64,000 nt of DNA from CBDCMJ01 sp965224325 (GTDB lineage Bacteria; Chloroflexota; Dehalococcoidia; Lucifugimonadales; UBA3495), in NCBI GenBank assembly GCA_965224325.1, contig CBDCYT010000013.1:1-64000 (forward strand), read 5' to 3'. The notes under the pieces are model-generated. The model worked only from the letters and a program-made list of their open reading frames with translations, was not told where the DNA came from and made no database searches. The position numbers were made by a program, and so were the translations under genes. Shown piece after piece: positions 56,219 through 64,000 of this stretch (its first letter is position 1; each line of letters opens with the position of its first letter).

Positions 56219-56695
56219 ATGGTAGGGGAGAGCGCCAAGGCATGGGTGCGACTGGGCCAACCGCCGGACTTAGACCGCGTGGTGGAGTTCAATATGGCCA
56301 TGGCCTGGGAAACCGAGGGTAAGACCTTAGACCCGGAACAATTGCGGCCGGGTGTGGCCGCTGTTTTGGAACCGCAGAGCAGCCGGGGGTTTTATTACGT
56401 GGCGGAGCTATCGGGGCGGCTTGTGGGCCAGCTTCTTATTACCACGGAGTGGAGCGACTGGCGCAACGGCGACTTCTGGTGGATACAGAGCGTGTACGTG
56501 ACACCCGAGCACCGCCGGCAGGGCGTCTACAGGACTCTGCACAACCACGTCTTGAAGGAAGCCCGGCAACGCCGAGATGTGTGCGGCCTTCGGCTTTACG
56601 TGGACCGGGACAACCGGCGGGCCCAGAGCGTGTACGCCAATATGGAGATGCGTCAGGCTCGCTATGACCTTTGGGAAATCGACTTCGTGCTTTAG
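56219..56695 (+). CDS. GNAT family N-acetyltransferase
   Basis: I choose the ATG at 56219, with a GGAG site, giving 158 residues. The motif VYVTPEHRRQGVYRTLHNHV is the acetyl-CoA loop, preceded by FWWIQS and followed by VDRDNRRAQSVYANMEM. It is a typical GNAT domain of unknown substrate, unrelated to the one at 49.8 kb. The frame extends 30 bp upstream without support. Confidence 0.88.
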   Translation: MVGESAKAWVRLGQPPDLDRVVEFNMAMAWETEGKTLDPEQLRPGVAAVLEPQSSRGFYYVAELSGRLVGQLLITTEWSDWRNGDFWWIQSVYVTPEHRRQGVYRTLHNHVLKEARQRRDVCGLRLYVDRDNRRAQSVYANMEMRQARYDLWEIDFVL

Positions 56696-56840
56696 CGCCT
56701 TGTTCGCCGGGAGCTTGGCGAAACCCAAGCCGTCGGGGAAGAACAATGTGGTCTCTCGGCCAGCGCGGGCGGATGGGCTGCCGCACCGGAGCCCACCTTC
56801 GTATCTCGGCGGAGAATCGTTCGGAAATGCCTGGCAACAG
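56696..56840. other. Intergenic, no gene seen
   Basis: Spacer before a family 1 MITE. Confidence 0.4.
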
Positions 56841-57124
56841 GTCCTGCCTCAGAAGTCTCCACTCACGATTTTGTGCGGACGCAACCTGGCGGGTTACTAT
56901 TATTAACCGTCTAAACCAGTATTGAATGCGGCTCAATAACCCGTCATTCCCGCGAAGCTTGTCCCCGGCCCCGATTGGGGAGCGGGAATCCAGAAACCCG
57001 TCTCACCTGCAAAGCTTGTCCCCGGCCCCGATCGGGGAGCGGGAATCCAAAAACCCGTCATTCCCGCGAAAGCGGGAATCCAAAAACGTAGTATGCTGAA
57101 GGACTCAGCTTTATGAGACAACCT
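56841..57124. mobile_element. MITE (family 1), second copy
   Basis: The ends GTCCTGCCTCAGAAG and, on the other strand, AGGTTGTCTCATAAAG match the family 1 termini. Direct repeats CAACAG (56835-56840 and 57125-57130) flank it. In inverted order it shares a 70-bp stretch with the 17.5-kb copy (TCTCCACTCACGATTTTG, then a run ending GTCTAAACCAGTATTGAATG). It carries three ATTCCCGCG-type palindromes and is 284 bp long. Confidence 0.7.
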
Positions 57125-57167
57125 CAACAGAGATCTTTTGACAGCATGAATTCGAGGAGAAGATTAG

Positions 57168-57587
57168 ATGTTGACCGACAATCTTAGAGGGTTTCTCGCT
57201 CAGACCCATCGCGGCGTCATCACCACTTTTCGGAAGAACGGCGGGGCCCAGATGAGCATCATCAGCTGCGGACCTTATAGGAATGGAGTGGCTTTCACCG
57301 TCACCTCCACCCGGTCCAAGCTTTGGAACTTGAAAAGGGACCCTCGTTGCTCTTTGCTTGTGTCCCAGGAGAGTTGGTGGGGGTTCGTGGTGCTGGAAGG
57401 ACACGCTGAAATTTTGTCCGCAGACAATACAGACGCTGAAGAACTGCGTTTGGCCCTGCGGGACGTGTTCCGGACTGCCTCGGGAGAAGAGCACCCCAAC
57501 TGGGACGAGTTCGACCAAGCCATGCGAGACGACAAGCGCTCGGCGATTATCGTGGTGCCGGACCACATTTACGGCACGGCAGTCTAA
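57168..57587 (+). CDS. PPOX-class (F420/flavin-dependent) oxidoreductase
   Basis: This 139-residue split-barrel protein has GVITTFRKNGGAQMSIISC, LWNLKRDPRCSLLV and VLEGHAEILSAD, the pattern of PPOX-class F420-dependent enzymes (pyridoxamine oxidase fold). It reduces or binds a flavin or F420 cofactor; the substrate is unknown. The ATG follows an AGGAG site and lies 43 bp after the MITE. Confidence 0.88.
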   Translation: MLTDNLRGFLAQTHRGVITTFRKNGGAQMSIISCGPYRNGVAFTVTSTRSKLWNLKRDPRCSLLVSQESWWGFVVLEGHAEILSADNTDAEELRLALRDVFRTASGEEHPNWDEFDQAMRDDKRSAIIVVPDHIYGTAV

Positions 57588-58040
57588 AGGGCAGTGAGTC
57601 CCCGCCATTCCCGGTTAATAGCGTCGCATACCCAGCCTTGGCCGCTGTTGCGGATGGCCTTTGGGTCCCACTCCATACCCTTATGACGGGCATGGGCCGA
57701 GTTTCTCGCGCCTGACCCGCAGTGCAAACCCGGGAGCCCTCAGTATCAGATCAGCATCGCCGCCCTCGGCGAACGGGTTGGCGCTGCCGCGCCGGGCATA
57801 GGCGCTAGCACCCTTGGCTAGCACCTGTGCGAAGGCGTTTCGACAAACTTCGCGGGCAAGGTGGACTGGCCGTCATATTTGAAATCCCAACAGACGCCCC
57901 TGTCTTCAAAGCTAACCTACGGCCGGCTGCTCTGGCCGCGCGATTGCCCCCACAGCAGCCCTGAGTCCGCCGCACCACAATACCCGGCTCCGTTAATCGA
58001 AGCGCCGCCGTGGGTAAAGCGGCGCGGGCCCACAACGGTG
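57588..58040. other. Intergenic, no gene seen
   Basis: It lies between convergent genes. No supported ORF, RNA or repeat is seen. Confidence 0.4.
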
Positions 58041-60218
58041 CTAAGTCCTCTCCGCATCGCCATCTGGTTCGTCCGAGGTTGTGGCTAGAGGGGCGATCAG
58101 GGGCAGCTCCACTGTCATCTCGGTGAACTGCCCGGGTTCCGATTCGACCCGGATGGCGCCGCCGTGCTTCTGCACAATGTCGTTGGACAAGGCGAGGCCT
58201 AGACCCGTACCCTGGTCGGTGGGCTTGGTGGTAAAGAACGGGTTGAATATCTTTTCTATGACGTCCGGCGGAATCCCGTTTCCGTTGTCCCTGATGCGGA
58301 TTTCCGCATGCTCCTCTCCACGGTGAGTGGCCAGCCACAGAGTTGGCATGTAGGGGTCGGCATTTTCCGCTGCGTCCGTGCGCCGTTTCTGGTCAGTGGC
58401 GTAGCATGCGTTGCTTACCATGTTCAGAAAGACCCGCCCCAACTCCTGCGGGATCACTTCTAGTTCACCCATATCCGGGTCAAGCTCCAGCTGCAGGTCC
58501 AGTTGGAAATTCGGGTCGGTGGCCCGAGCGCTGTGGTAAGCCAGGCGCGAGTGTTCGTCAAGCAGGCGGTTAATGTTGGTAGACTGTGACTCCCCCGTGT
58601 CTCTGCCCATGAGAAGCATGTCGTGGACGATTCGGTTGGCGCGCTCGCCGTGGGAGCGGATACGCTCCAGATTATCGGTCAGGTCTTGGGAAATCTCCCC
58701 GACGACGCCGCGCTGCTCCGGAGTCAGCTGCCCGTCGCTTTCATCGATTGTCTCCCTCAGTTCCGCGAGAAGGTCCTCCGAGCTCTCCGAGAAATTCTTG
58801 ACGAAGTTCAGCGGGTTCCTTATCTCATGGGCCACTCCCGCCGTCAGTTCCCCCAAGGCTGCCAGCTTCTCCCGCATGACGATCTGGCCCTGGGCGCGGC
58901 GCAAGTCCTCCAGCACACTCTCAAGTTCCTCGTTCTTTCCACTCAGCTCCTCCGCCAGCTTTTCCACCAGGTTCAGACGCTGCACCTCAAGGGCATGGCG
59001 GCGGAATACTTCCAAAGCGGCGGCCATGTCAGCCACCTCATCCCGGCCCCCGATCTCCACTCTGGCCTCTAGGTCGCCTCCGGCCATACGCCGCATCCAA
59101 CTCGACAACAATTCCAGGCGGCGCAACAGTATCCGGCCGATAAAAAGCCAGGCGATAAGCAAAGCGCCTCCGATGCTCACGGCGCTGATCACCAGCAACA
59201 GCGTGCGGCCGGTCAAGACCGCTTGGGCGGAGGCTTGGGTGGCTTCCCGTGCGCTCAATTGGGCCTGGGCTACCAGACCATCAACCTCCTCGATGAGATC
59301 GACGGCGATGTCGCTGTTGTTCGCCAGCAGCTCTCCCTGAAGCTCGGCGAGCGTCAACTCCCGGAAAAGAAGATCAAAGCCGCTCTGCTCTCCGGACCCC
59401 AACTCCAACAGCCGCGCGAAGACCAGGGCCAATTCCGTGCGCAGCGGAGACTCCTGCAGGGCCTCAAGATTCCGTTCTATGTGGCTGGTAGAGGACTCGA
59501 ACCGCTCCTCCAGGGGCTCAATCAGGGAGGCGTCGGACAGCGTGAAAGCGCCAGCTAGCAATTGTGCCGCGATGTTGACGTCGGCTTGAAGTTCGGCCAG
59601 ATAACGGAAGCGGACGAGCTCCGTTTCCGAGAAATGGACGTCACGAGGCTCCGAAGGTGTTCCCAATTCCCGGTAGCCCGTCATAGTGTAGAACAGTTGG
59701 TCATCAATGGCCGGAACCAAAATAGCATCCAATCTGGCGCGCAAATCAGCAAGTTCCAAACCAAGGGCATCGATGCGCTTGGTCAGTTCGAAGCGCTCCC
59801 GCATACCGTCTTCGATGGACCGGAGGTTCAGAACCAACGTGTCGGCGTGGGAATTGATGGCCTCGAACCGTTGGTGTTCCCCATCTTTCTCCACGAGGGC
59901 CAGTTGGGCCTCGAACTCTTGGTGCGCATCCGCGAAGTTGGCTGAGACGCCAGCGAACTCTTCGATGGTTTCGGCCGCGATCAGTCTTGGACCGGCGGCT
60001 ACCAGGGACCCGCCATAACGCGCCACCCCGAACGCCGCCGCCATCGCGGGCACGCTGCCTTCATTGACCCGGCTCTGAACATCTCCCACCCTGTTGAAAG
60101 AGAACCACCCAACCAAGCTGGCCGCCACGGTAAGGGCCACCGCTCCCCCGATCGCGATATAGAGTTGGGTGGAGATGCGGAACCGCCGCTCCAGAACGCG
60201 CTTTAGCCGGTCAATCAT
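58041..60218 (-). CDS. Membrane sensor histidine kinase
   Basis: This 725-residue kinase has one membrane helix near residues 17-41, a large extracytoplasmic or helical sensor region to about 350, then a second helix (LLLVISAVSIGGALLIAWLF) and HAMP. The H box is ELTAGVAHEIRNP, and the ATPase motifs are FLNMVSNACYAT, RIRDNGNGIP and GTGLGLALSND. It is translationally coupled (ATGA) to the lipoprotein gene before it, whose product is a good candidate ligand carrier for the sensor. Confidence 0.92.
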   Translation of the reverse strand: MIDRLKRVLERRFRISTQLYIAIGGAVALTVAASLVGWFSFNRVGDVQSRVNEGSVPAMAAAFGVARYGGSLVAAGPRLIAAETIEEFAGVSANFADAHQEFEAQLALVEKDGEHQRFEAINSHADTLVLNLRSIEDGMRERFELTKRIDALGLELADLRARLDAILVPAIDDQLFYTMTGYRELGTPSEPRDVHFSETELVRFRYLAELQADVNIAAQLLAGAFTLSDASLIEPLEERFESSTSHIERNLEALQESPLRTELALVFARLLELGSGEQSGFDLLFRELTLAELQGELLANNSDIAVDLIEEVDGLVAQAQLSAREATQASAQAVLTGRTLLLVISAVSIGGALLIAWLFIGRILLRRLELLSSWMRRMAGGDLEARVEIGGRDEVADMAAALEVFRRHALEVQRLNLVEKLAEELSGKNEELESVLEDLRRAQGQIVMREKLAALGELTAGVAHEIRNPLNFVKNFSESSEDLLAELRETIDESDGQLTPEQRGVVGEISQDLTDNLERIRSHGERANRIVHDMLLMGRDTGESQSTNINRLLDEHSRLAYHSARATDPNFQLDLQLELDPDMGELEVIPQELGRVFLNMVSNACYATDQKRRTDAAENADPYMPTLWLATHRGEEHAEIRIRDNGNGIPPDVIEKIFNPFFTTKPTDQGTGLGLALSNDIVQKHGGAIRVESEPGQFTEMTVELPLIAPLATTSDEPDGDAERT

Positions 60219-61489
60219 GGCGTCCTGCCCTGGAGGAGAGTGTCGACCGGATAATAGCGCCCATCTTGGCCAATCACCGTGAGGAACACTGCGTCGGAAC
60301 CCTGATTGTCCTGCTCCCCGTATTGAAGTTGGAACCCATTGAGGTCAATGGTTTCCGACTGAAGTAAACTGTGGAGAAAGCAGGTGCGGTCCACTTGGCG
60401 GCCGCAGCCGTCAAGGCCGAAGATGGCCAGCCGCCCGGCCAGATAGCCCTCCAGCGACACGAAGCCGGGGACGGCATCGGAGGCGTAGGTCGAGAGGGCA
60501 TCGAGGTAGGCAGCGATAATGGGCACCGAATCGTCGGTCGGGAAAGGCACTACCTGGGTGATGAAGGTCCCCTCTCCCGCGGGGCCTAGTTCGTCGGCCA
60601 ATGCGTTGCTGCCCACAAAAGAAACAGTCATGAACACCGGGTCCATGCCTATGTGCCGAGCCCAGGAGATTACGGCTGCAATCGGCTGGTAGGCCCCGAT
60701 CAAAATCACCGCTTGGGGTGTGGCCCTCAGAAGATCTAGCACCCCAGTCTTGACCGAGATGGTGTTCCTCGGGTACAGCCCCACCGCGACGGGTTCCATA
60801 TTGCGTCGGCCCAGAGCCTGCCGAGCACCCTGGTAACCGGCCCGGCCGAAGGAATCGTCTTGATACATCACCGCGATGCGGTCCAGTCCCAGATCCCCCG
60901 TCAAACGGGCGACCATTTCCTCGGTCTCCTGGTAATAAGAAGCGCGTAGGTTGACCACGTTGTCCCAATGGGCCTCCCGCAAAAACGCCGCTCCCGTAAA
61001 CGGAGCAACGTAGGGCACGCCGGCCTCGGCGGCGATGGGAGTTGCCGAGCGGGATGTCGGTGTGCCCACCGCGCCGATTAACGCGAATACCGCCTGCTCT
61101 TCGATCAAGCGCGTGGTATTGGCGATGGCCGCTTCCGGCTCGTAAGTGTCGTCCAATGAGAGGAGTTCGAGTTGCCGGCCGTGGACGCCGCCCCGCTGGT
61201 TTGCCTCGTGAAAAGCGGCCTGTATTCCCAGCCTCATACCGGAGCCCAGCTGCTGTGCCGGACCGCTGAATGCCGCAGACTGGCCGAAGAGGACCCGATC
61301 ATCGAAGACACCGGGCTGAACCGCGGTCAAGGGTACAGGCGTCGAGACGGGATTGGGGGGTTGGGAAACGTCAGTAGCGGCGGGTAGATCGCCCTGACCG
61401 CAGCCGGTTAGTCCGGCAGCGATGGAGAGGACAAGCGCGCCCCCGATCCCCAACAGCAAAGCTGCCGGCAGGCGGGGTCTTCGCTTCAT
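60215..61489 (-). CDS. Periplasmic ligand-binding lipoprotein (type 1 PBP)
   Basis: This 424-residue protein has a lipobox (LTGC, Cys30) after a 29-residue signal peptide. It folds as a Leu/Ile/Val-binding type ABC receptor: VLFGQSAAFSGPAQQLG, VFALIGAVGTPTS and MYQDDSFGRAGYQGA are its signatures. There is no ABC permease in the operon; instead it is fused by overlapping frames to a histidine kinase gene and a partner-switch set, so it is likely a sensory receptor rather than a transporter part. Confidence 0.9.
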   Translation of the reverse strand: MKRRPRLPAALLLGIGGALVLSIAAGLTGCGQGDLPAATDVSQPPNPVSTPVPLTAVQPGVFDDRVLFGQSAAFSGPAQQLGSGMRLGIQAAFHEANQRGGVHGRQLELLSLDDTYEPEAAIANTTRLIEEQAVFALIGAVGTPTSRSATPIAAEAGVPYVAPFTGAAFLREAHWDNVVNLRASYYQETEEMVARLTGDLGLDRIAVMYQDDSFGRAGYQGARQALGRRNMEPVAVGLYPRNTISVKTGVLDLLRATPQAVILIGAYQPIAAVISWARHIGMDPVFMTVSFVGSNALADELGPAGEGTFITQVVPFPTDDSVPIIAAYLDALSTYASDAVPGFVSLEGYLAGRLAIFGLDGCGRQVDRTCFLHSLLQSETIDLNGFQLQYGEQDNQGSDAVFLTVIGQDGRYYPVDTLLQGRTP

Positions 61490-61917
61490 GGGGACTTTCG
61501 TTTCGTTAGTACCAAGTGATTCCTGCCCTGCTCCCGGCGATAGTGCAGTTCGTCCACCATGCTTCGCACTAGGTACAGGCCGAGACCACCAACCCGGCGT
61601 TCCTCCAGTGAGGACGTAAGATCGGGGTCGACAGCGTCGTTGAGCGGATCGAAAGGCCGGCCGTCGTCGATGACCTCAATGGTGACAGCCTCATCTTCGG
61701 AGGACAGAGAAATTTCTATCCCACTGACCTCGCCCCCGTAACTCACGATGTTGACCCCTAGCTCATCGAGGACAAGGTTGACCTTGAATATTAGGTCTGG
61801 GAGCCAATCTTCTTGCCGCCCGATTTCCTCAACGGCGGCGGTGACTCGCTCTATCTCGTCTAAGTTGGACCCAATTTTGATGTGAAACCCGTCGCTCAAG
61901 GGACAGGTCCGCTGCAA
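61486..61917 (-). CDS. RsbW-like serine kinase/anti-sigma ATPase
   Basis: This 143-residue HATPase_c_2 domain protein has N-box LVLDELGVNIVSYG, G1 IEVIDDGRPFDP and G2 GLGLYLVRSMVDE, the features of RsbW/SpoIIAB anti-sigma kinases that phosphorylate a STAS antagonist. A TTG at 61917 starts it; TTG at 61899 is possible and overlaps the preceding stop. The gene overlaps its neighbours on both sides. Confidence 0.88.
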   Translation of the reverse strand: MQRTCPLSDGFHIKIGSNLDEIERVTAAVEEIGRQEDWLPDLIFKVNLVLDELGVNIVSYGGEVSGIEISLSSEDEAVTIEVIDDGRPFDPLNDAVDPDLTSSLEERRVGGLGLYLVRSMVDELHYRREQGRNHLVLTKRKSP

Positions 61918-63065
61918 AAGAGTGTCAGACAGGTGATGTCATCGGCCTGAGGGGTGTCGACAGCGAAGGTAGTCACAGCTTCGAAAATTGCCTGCGTAGT
62001 CGTCTTTGCGTCTCCGGGCAAGGATGTCAAGAACACCTGGCGCAGGCCCTCAAGCCCAAACTCGTCGCCTTGTGCGTTCACCGCATCGGTAACGCCGTCC
62101 GTATAGCAAACAAAGGTGTCGCCAGGCTCGCATGTCACGGTATTCTGTGCATAGCAGAGCCCCGGCATTACCCCGAGGGCAATGCCGCCAGTAGACGGAA
62201 GGACTGTCGAGCTTCCGTCGGGATGAACAATCAACGGCGGGTTGTGGCCACCATTAGCGTAGGTAAGTTGTCCCGTCGCCGGATCGTATATCGCGTACAG
62301 GACAGTGACAAACATCAGGGACGGATTGTCTTTGTAGAGCAGCTCGTTTACTTCTTCTAGCACCACGCCAGGTTCCAACCTGGCTATGGCCGAGCCTTTC
62401 AGCAACGTCCGGCTGGACATCATGAATAGGGCTGCGGGCACGCCCTTGTCTGAAACGTCAGCGATGGCCATCCCGATCCGGTTGTTGTCGAACCGTACGA
62501 CATCGAAGAAATCCCCGCCCACGATGTGTGCCGGCTCCATGCTGGCATGAAGCTGATAGCCGGGTCCCTCTGGGAATCGGGTAGGAAGGATGGATTGCTG
62601 TATTTTGCTGGCTATGTCGAGTTCGTTCTGCAACTCCACCAATTGGTCCCGAGCGGCGAGGGCCTCACGCCACTCCGCCAAGTGGCTAAGAGTCCGTTCA
62701 ATGGTGACTTCCAGGTCTTCGAAGTCGAGGGGCTTTGTCACGAAGTCGAACGCTCCGCGGTTCATTGCAGTGCGGATGTTCTTCATGTCTCCGTACGCGG
62801 AGATGATCACACAGCGGAGGTTGGGGGCCACCTTAGAAATCTGACCAAGCAGGGTCAGGCCGTCCATCTTCGGCATGTTAATGTCTGACAGGACCATGTC
62901 AATGCTTTCGTCTTGGTGTAGCTTCTCGAGAGCATCCATCCCGTCCTGTGCGAATACAAACTGATAGCGGCCGGCCCGTATGGAACGCCGCATCCGTTGC
63001 AGTACCATAGGTTCAACGTCCGGCTCGTCGTCCACTACCAATATCTTGTATGGACGATCCGTCAC
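61896..63065 (-). CDS. Response regulator fused to PP2C (SpoIIE/RsbU) phosphatase
   Basis: This 389-residue protein has an N-terminal receiver (VVDDEPDVEP, phospho-Asp61 in SDINMPKMDG, signalling Ser/Lys SAYG and VTKPLDFEDLE), a coiled linker (about 140-165) and a SpoIIE phosphatase domain (GGDFFDVVRFD, ADVSDKGVPAAL, CYTDGVTDA). It should dephosphorylate the STAS protein when its receiver is phosphorylated by the downstream kinase. GTG start with GGAGGAGAAGG. Confidence 0.93.
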   Translation of the reverse strand: MTDRPYKILVVDDEPDVEPMVLQRMRRSIRAGRYQFVFAQDGMDALEKLHQDESIDMVLSDINMPKMDGLTLLGQISKVAPNLRCVIISAYGDMKNIRTAMNRGAFDFVTKPLDFEDLEVTIERTLSHLAEWREALAARDQLVELQNELDIASKIQQSILPTRFPEGPGYQLHASMEPAHIVGGDFFDVVRFDNNRIGMAIADVSDKGVPAALFMMSSRTLLKGSAIARLEPGVVLEEVNELLYKDNPSLMFVTVLYAIYDPATGQLTYANGGHNPPLIVHPDGSSTVLPSTGGIALGVMPGLCYAQNTVTCEPGDTFVCYTDGVTDAVNAQGDEFGLEGLRQVFLTSLPGDAKTTTQAIFEAVTTFAVDTPQADDITCLTLFCSGPVP

Positions 63066-63080
63066 ACCCTTCTCCTCCCA

Positions 63081-63419
63081 TTAGCCATTGAAAGCCGCGA
63101 TAGCCTCATCCTCGGAACTGTGGACCGGGATTATCTGGGAGAAACCACTGATTTCGAAAATCTCCCGGATCGGTTCCGAGGGCGCGCAGACTACCAATCT
63201 ACCTCCCTGTGTCTGCAAGGACTTGGCTATAAGGAGGATGACTCGGAGGCCCGCACTGCTAATGTAAGAAAGTCCTCCGAGGTCCAATATCACAGAGTGC
63301 TCGTCCCCGTCGGTGGCGGCGGTCAACTCGTCCTGGAATACAGCTGCATTGGAGCTATCGACTCGTCCATTAGCCGCCGCTATTAAGGCCCCCTCCCGGC
63401 GCGTGATGGTCACCGGCAT
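63081..63419 (-). CDS. STAS-domain anti-sigma factor antagonist
   Basis: This 112-residue protein has a SpoIIAA/RsbV pattern: NGRVDSSNAAVFQDEL, VILDLGGLSYISSAGLRVI (phospho-site Ser55 or neighbour) and a C-terminal helix. In its family the unphosphorylated form binds the RsbW-like kinase and releases a sigma factor or other target. It is the first gene of the five-gene operon, with a TAGGAG site. Confidence 0.9.
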   Translation of the reverse strand: MPVTITRREGALIAAANGRVDSSNAAVFQDELTAATDGDEHSVILDLGGLSYISSAGLRVILLIAKSLQTQGGRLVVCAPSEPIREIFEISGFSQIIPVHSSEDEAIAAFNG

Positions 63420-63777
63420 CGGTCCGTCTCCTAATTATCGACGTGAAGGGCCTGGATGGCCCTATGTTGGCTGCTGGGAAATCACCGTAGTACGAAACGC
63501 GGCAGGGGCCATTGCCACTACTGCCGCGTTAACCTTATACCCTACGCCGAAGCGCTTTCAGGGCTGCCCAGGCAAAAAAGTTCAAACAATCCTCGGGAAC
63601 TCTTTCCCGGGCCCATATCGACTGCCTATGTTGATTGCTCATAGCGGCTCAAGAAATCGGGCGACTCCTAACGCGTAAGGTGAGTACCGCCGCCGTTCTG
63701 CGGTGGTGAGCTCCCCTGACAGTCTGTAGACTGTCCACGGAGCACGTCCCGGCCAGTCAGCGCAAGACGTCCGGCGG
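63420..63777. other. Region upstream of signalling operon, structured elements
   Basis: No gene is seen. A perfect 8-bp inverted repeat GACAGTCT-GT-AGACTGTC lies at 63718-63735 and could be an operator or part of a structured RNA that ends in the next terminator. Confidence 0.45.
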
Positions 63778-63810
63778 GAAGAGGGGCCGGAGCAAGGCCT
63801 CTTCGTTTTT
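63778..63810 (+). terminator. Rho-independent terminator (plus strand)
   Basis: GAAGAGG and CCTCTTC pair as a 7-bp stem (63778-63784 with 63798-63804) around a GC-rich loop, followed by GTTTTT. This fits an intrinsic terminator for a plus-strand transcript; no protein gene precedes it, so it may end an unseen small RNA. Confidence 0.65.
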
Positions 63811-63899
63811 CGGGACTGCATCTTTCCAGACTGCACCCAACGGGAGCGTTCATGCACTGCCTACCGACTTCAAGAGAACCTAGGGCTCAAGCATAGGAG

Positions 63900-63929
63900 T
63901 TGACTTCATGCGTGTCAAGCAGATGTTAA
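63900..63929 (+). promoter_or_regulatory. Candidate promoter for a gene starting at 63987
   Basis: TTGACT (63900-63905), an 18-bp spacer and TGTTAA (63924-63929) look like a sigma70 promoter. TTGAC and GTCAA form an inverted repeat over the -35, possibly an operator. Confidence 0.5.
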
Positions 63930-63986
63930 GGCGCCCCAGCGTATAGCAGGTACATATAGAGGGACGCGAGAGCGTAGATAGGAGGC

Positions 63987-64000
63987 ATGACCGGGAATTT
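63987..64000 (+). CDS. Possible start of a gene cut by the window end
   Basis: ATGACCGGGAATTT follows a GGAGG at 63981-63985. Only four codons are visible, so no product can be named, and the ribosome-site spacing is very short. Confidence 0.3.

Overview
The window looks like a chromosomal piece of a GC-rich (roughly 58-60 percent by eye) free-living bacterium. The gene content (SelB, F420-type PPOX protein, CocE/NonD hydrolase, enolase-superfamily and NIPSNAP proteins, Mo-cofactor sulfite oxidases, ArsM, PIG-L deacetylase) is what I would expect of a Chloroflexota/Dehalococcoidia (SAR202-like) genome. That assignment is inference; no marker gene in the window settles it.

Region 1 (1-13.4 kb) is a decaying accessory block lying directly 3' of a tRNA-Ile(GAT) gene (13.73-13.81 kb). 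It holds a broken gluzincin metallopeptidase, a frameshifted secreted GH99-like glycosidase and a PL8 chondroitinase-type lyase split by an in-frame TGA, all remnants of glycosaminoglycan or sulfated-polysaccharide use. Next to them is a wrecked defence-like operon: an Mrr-type nuclease/nSTAND NTPase gene interrupted by an IS3-family element, a 79-bp mini-MITE and a second IS3 copy, followed by a helicase C-lobe/DUF1998 protein that lacks its helicase N-lobe.

Region 2 (13.8-36.6 kb) is mostly intact core-like genes: an FAD oxidoreductase, a secreted HExxH protein, selB-nurA, a YkvA protein, a ChlI-like AAA ATPase, an Rv2578c-type radical SAM protein, phoU, a CocE/NonD hydrolase, a radical SAM/SPASM protein followed by two tandem PAP2/Aur1-like membrane enzymes, a CoxD/CoxE-like ATPase-VWA pair, a HAM1-like NTPase and an MFS carrier.

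Region 3 (36.6-42.5 kb) is a sulfur-oxidation cluster on the minus strand: two sulfite-oxidase-family molybdoenzymes (one with a single-base frameshift), a cupin, a four-domain rhodanese and a cysteine-dioxygenase-like protein. Together they could carry thiol sulfur to sulfite and sulfate. Regions between genes here and at 42.5-45.5 kb are full of short palindromic and tandem repeats and MITEs.

Region 4 (43.3-57.6 kb) carries small hypothetical genes, a PIG-L deacetylase, a Cys-rich PadR regulator with arsM, an enolase-superfamily gene with two NIPSNAP genes, two GNATs, a zinc alcohol dehydrogenase, PcrA/UvrD helicase (apparently leaderless), an AGXT-type aminotransferase, an IS5-type transposase scrap and a PPOX protein. 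Region 5 (58.0-63.4 kb) is a tight five-gene minus-strand signalling operon: STAS antagonist, receiver-SpoIIE phosphatase, RsbW-like kinase, periplasmic-binding lipoprotein and membrane histidine kinase. The window ends in a probable promoter and the first codons of another plus-strand gene.
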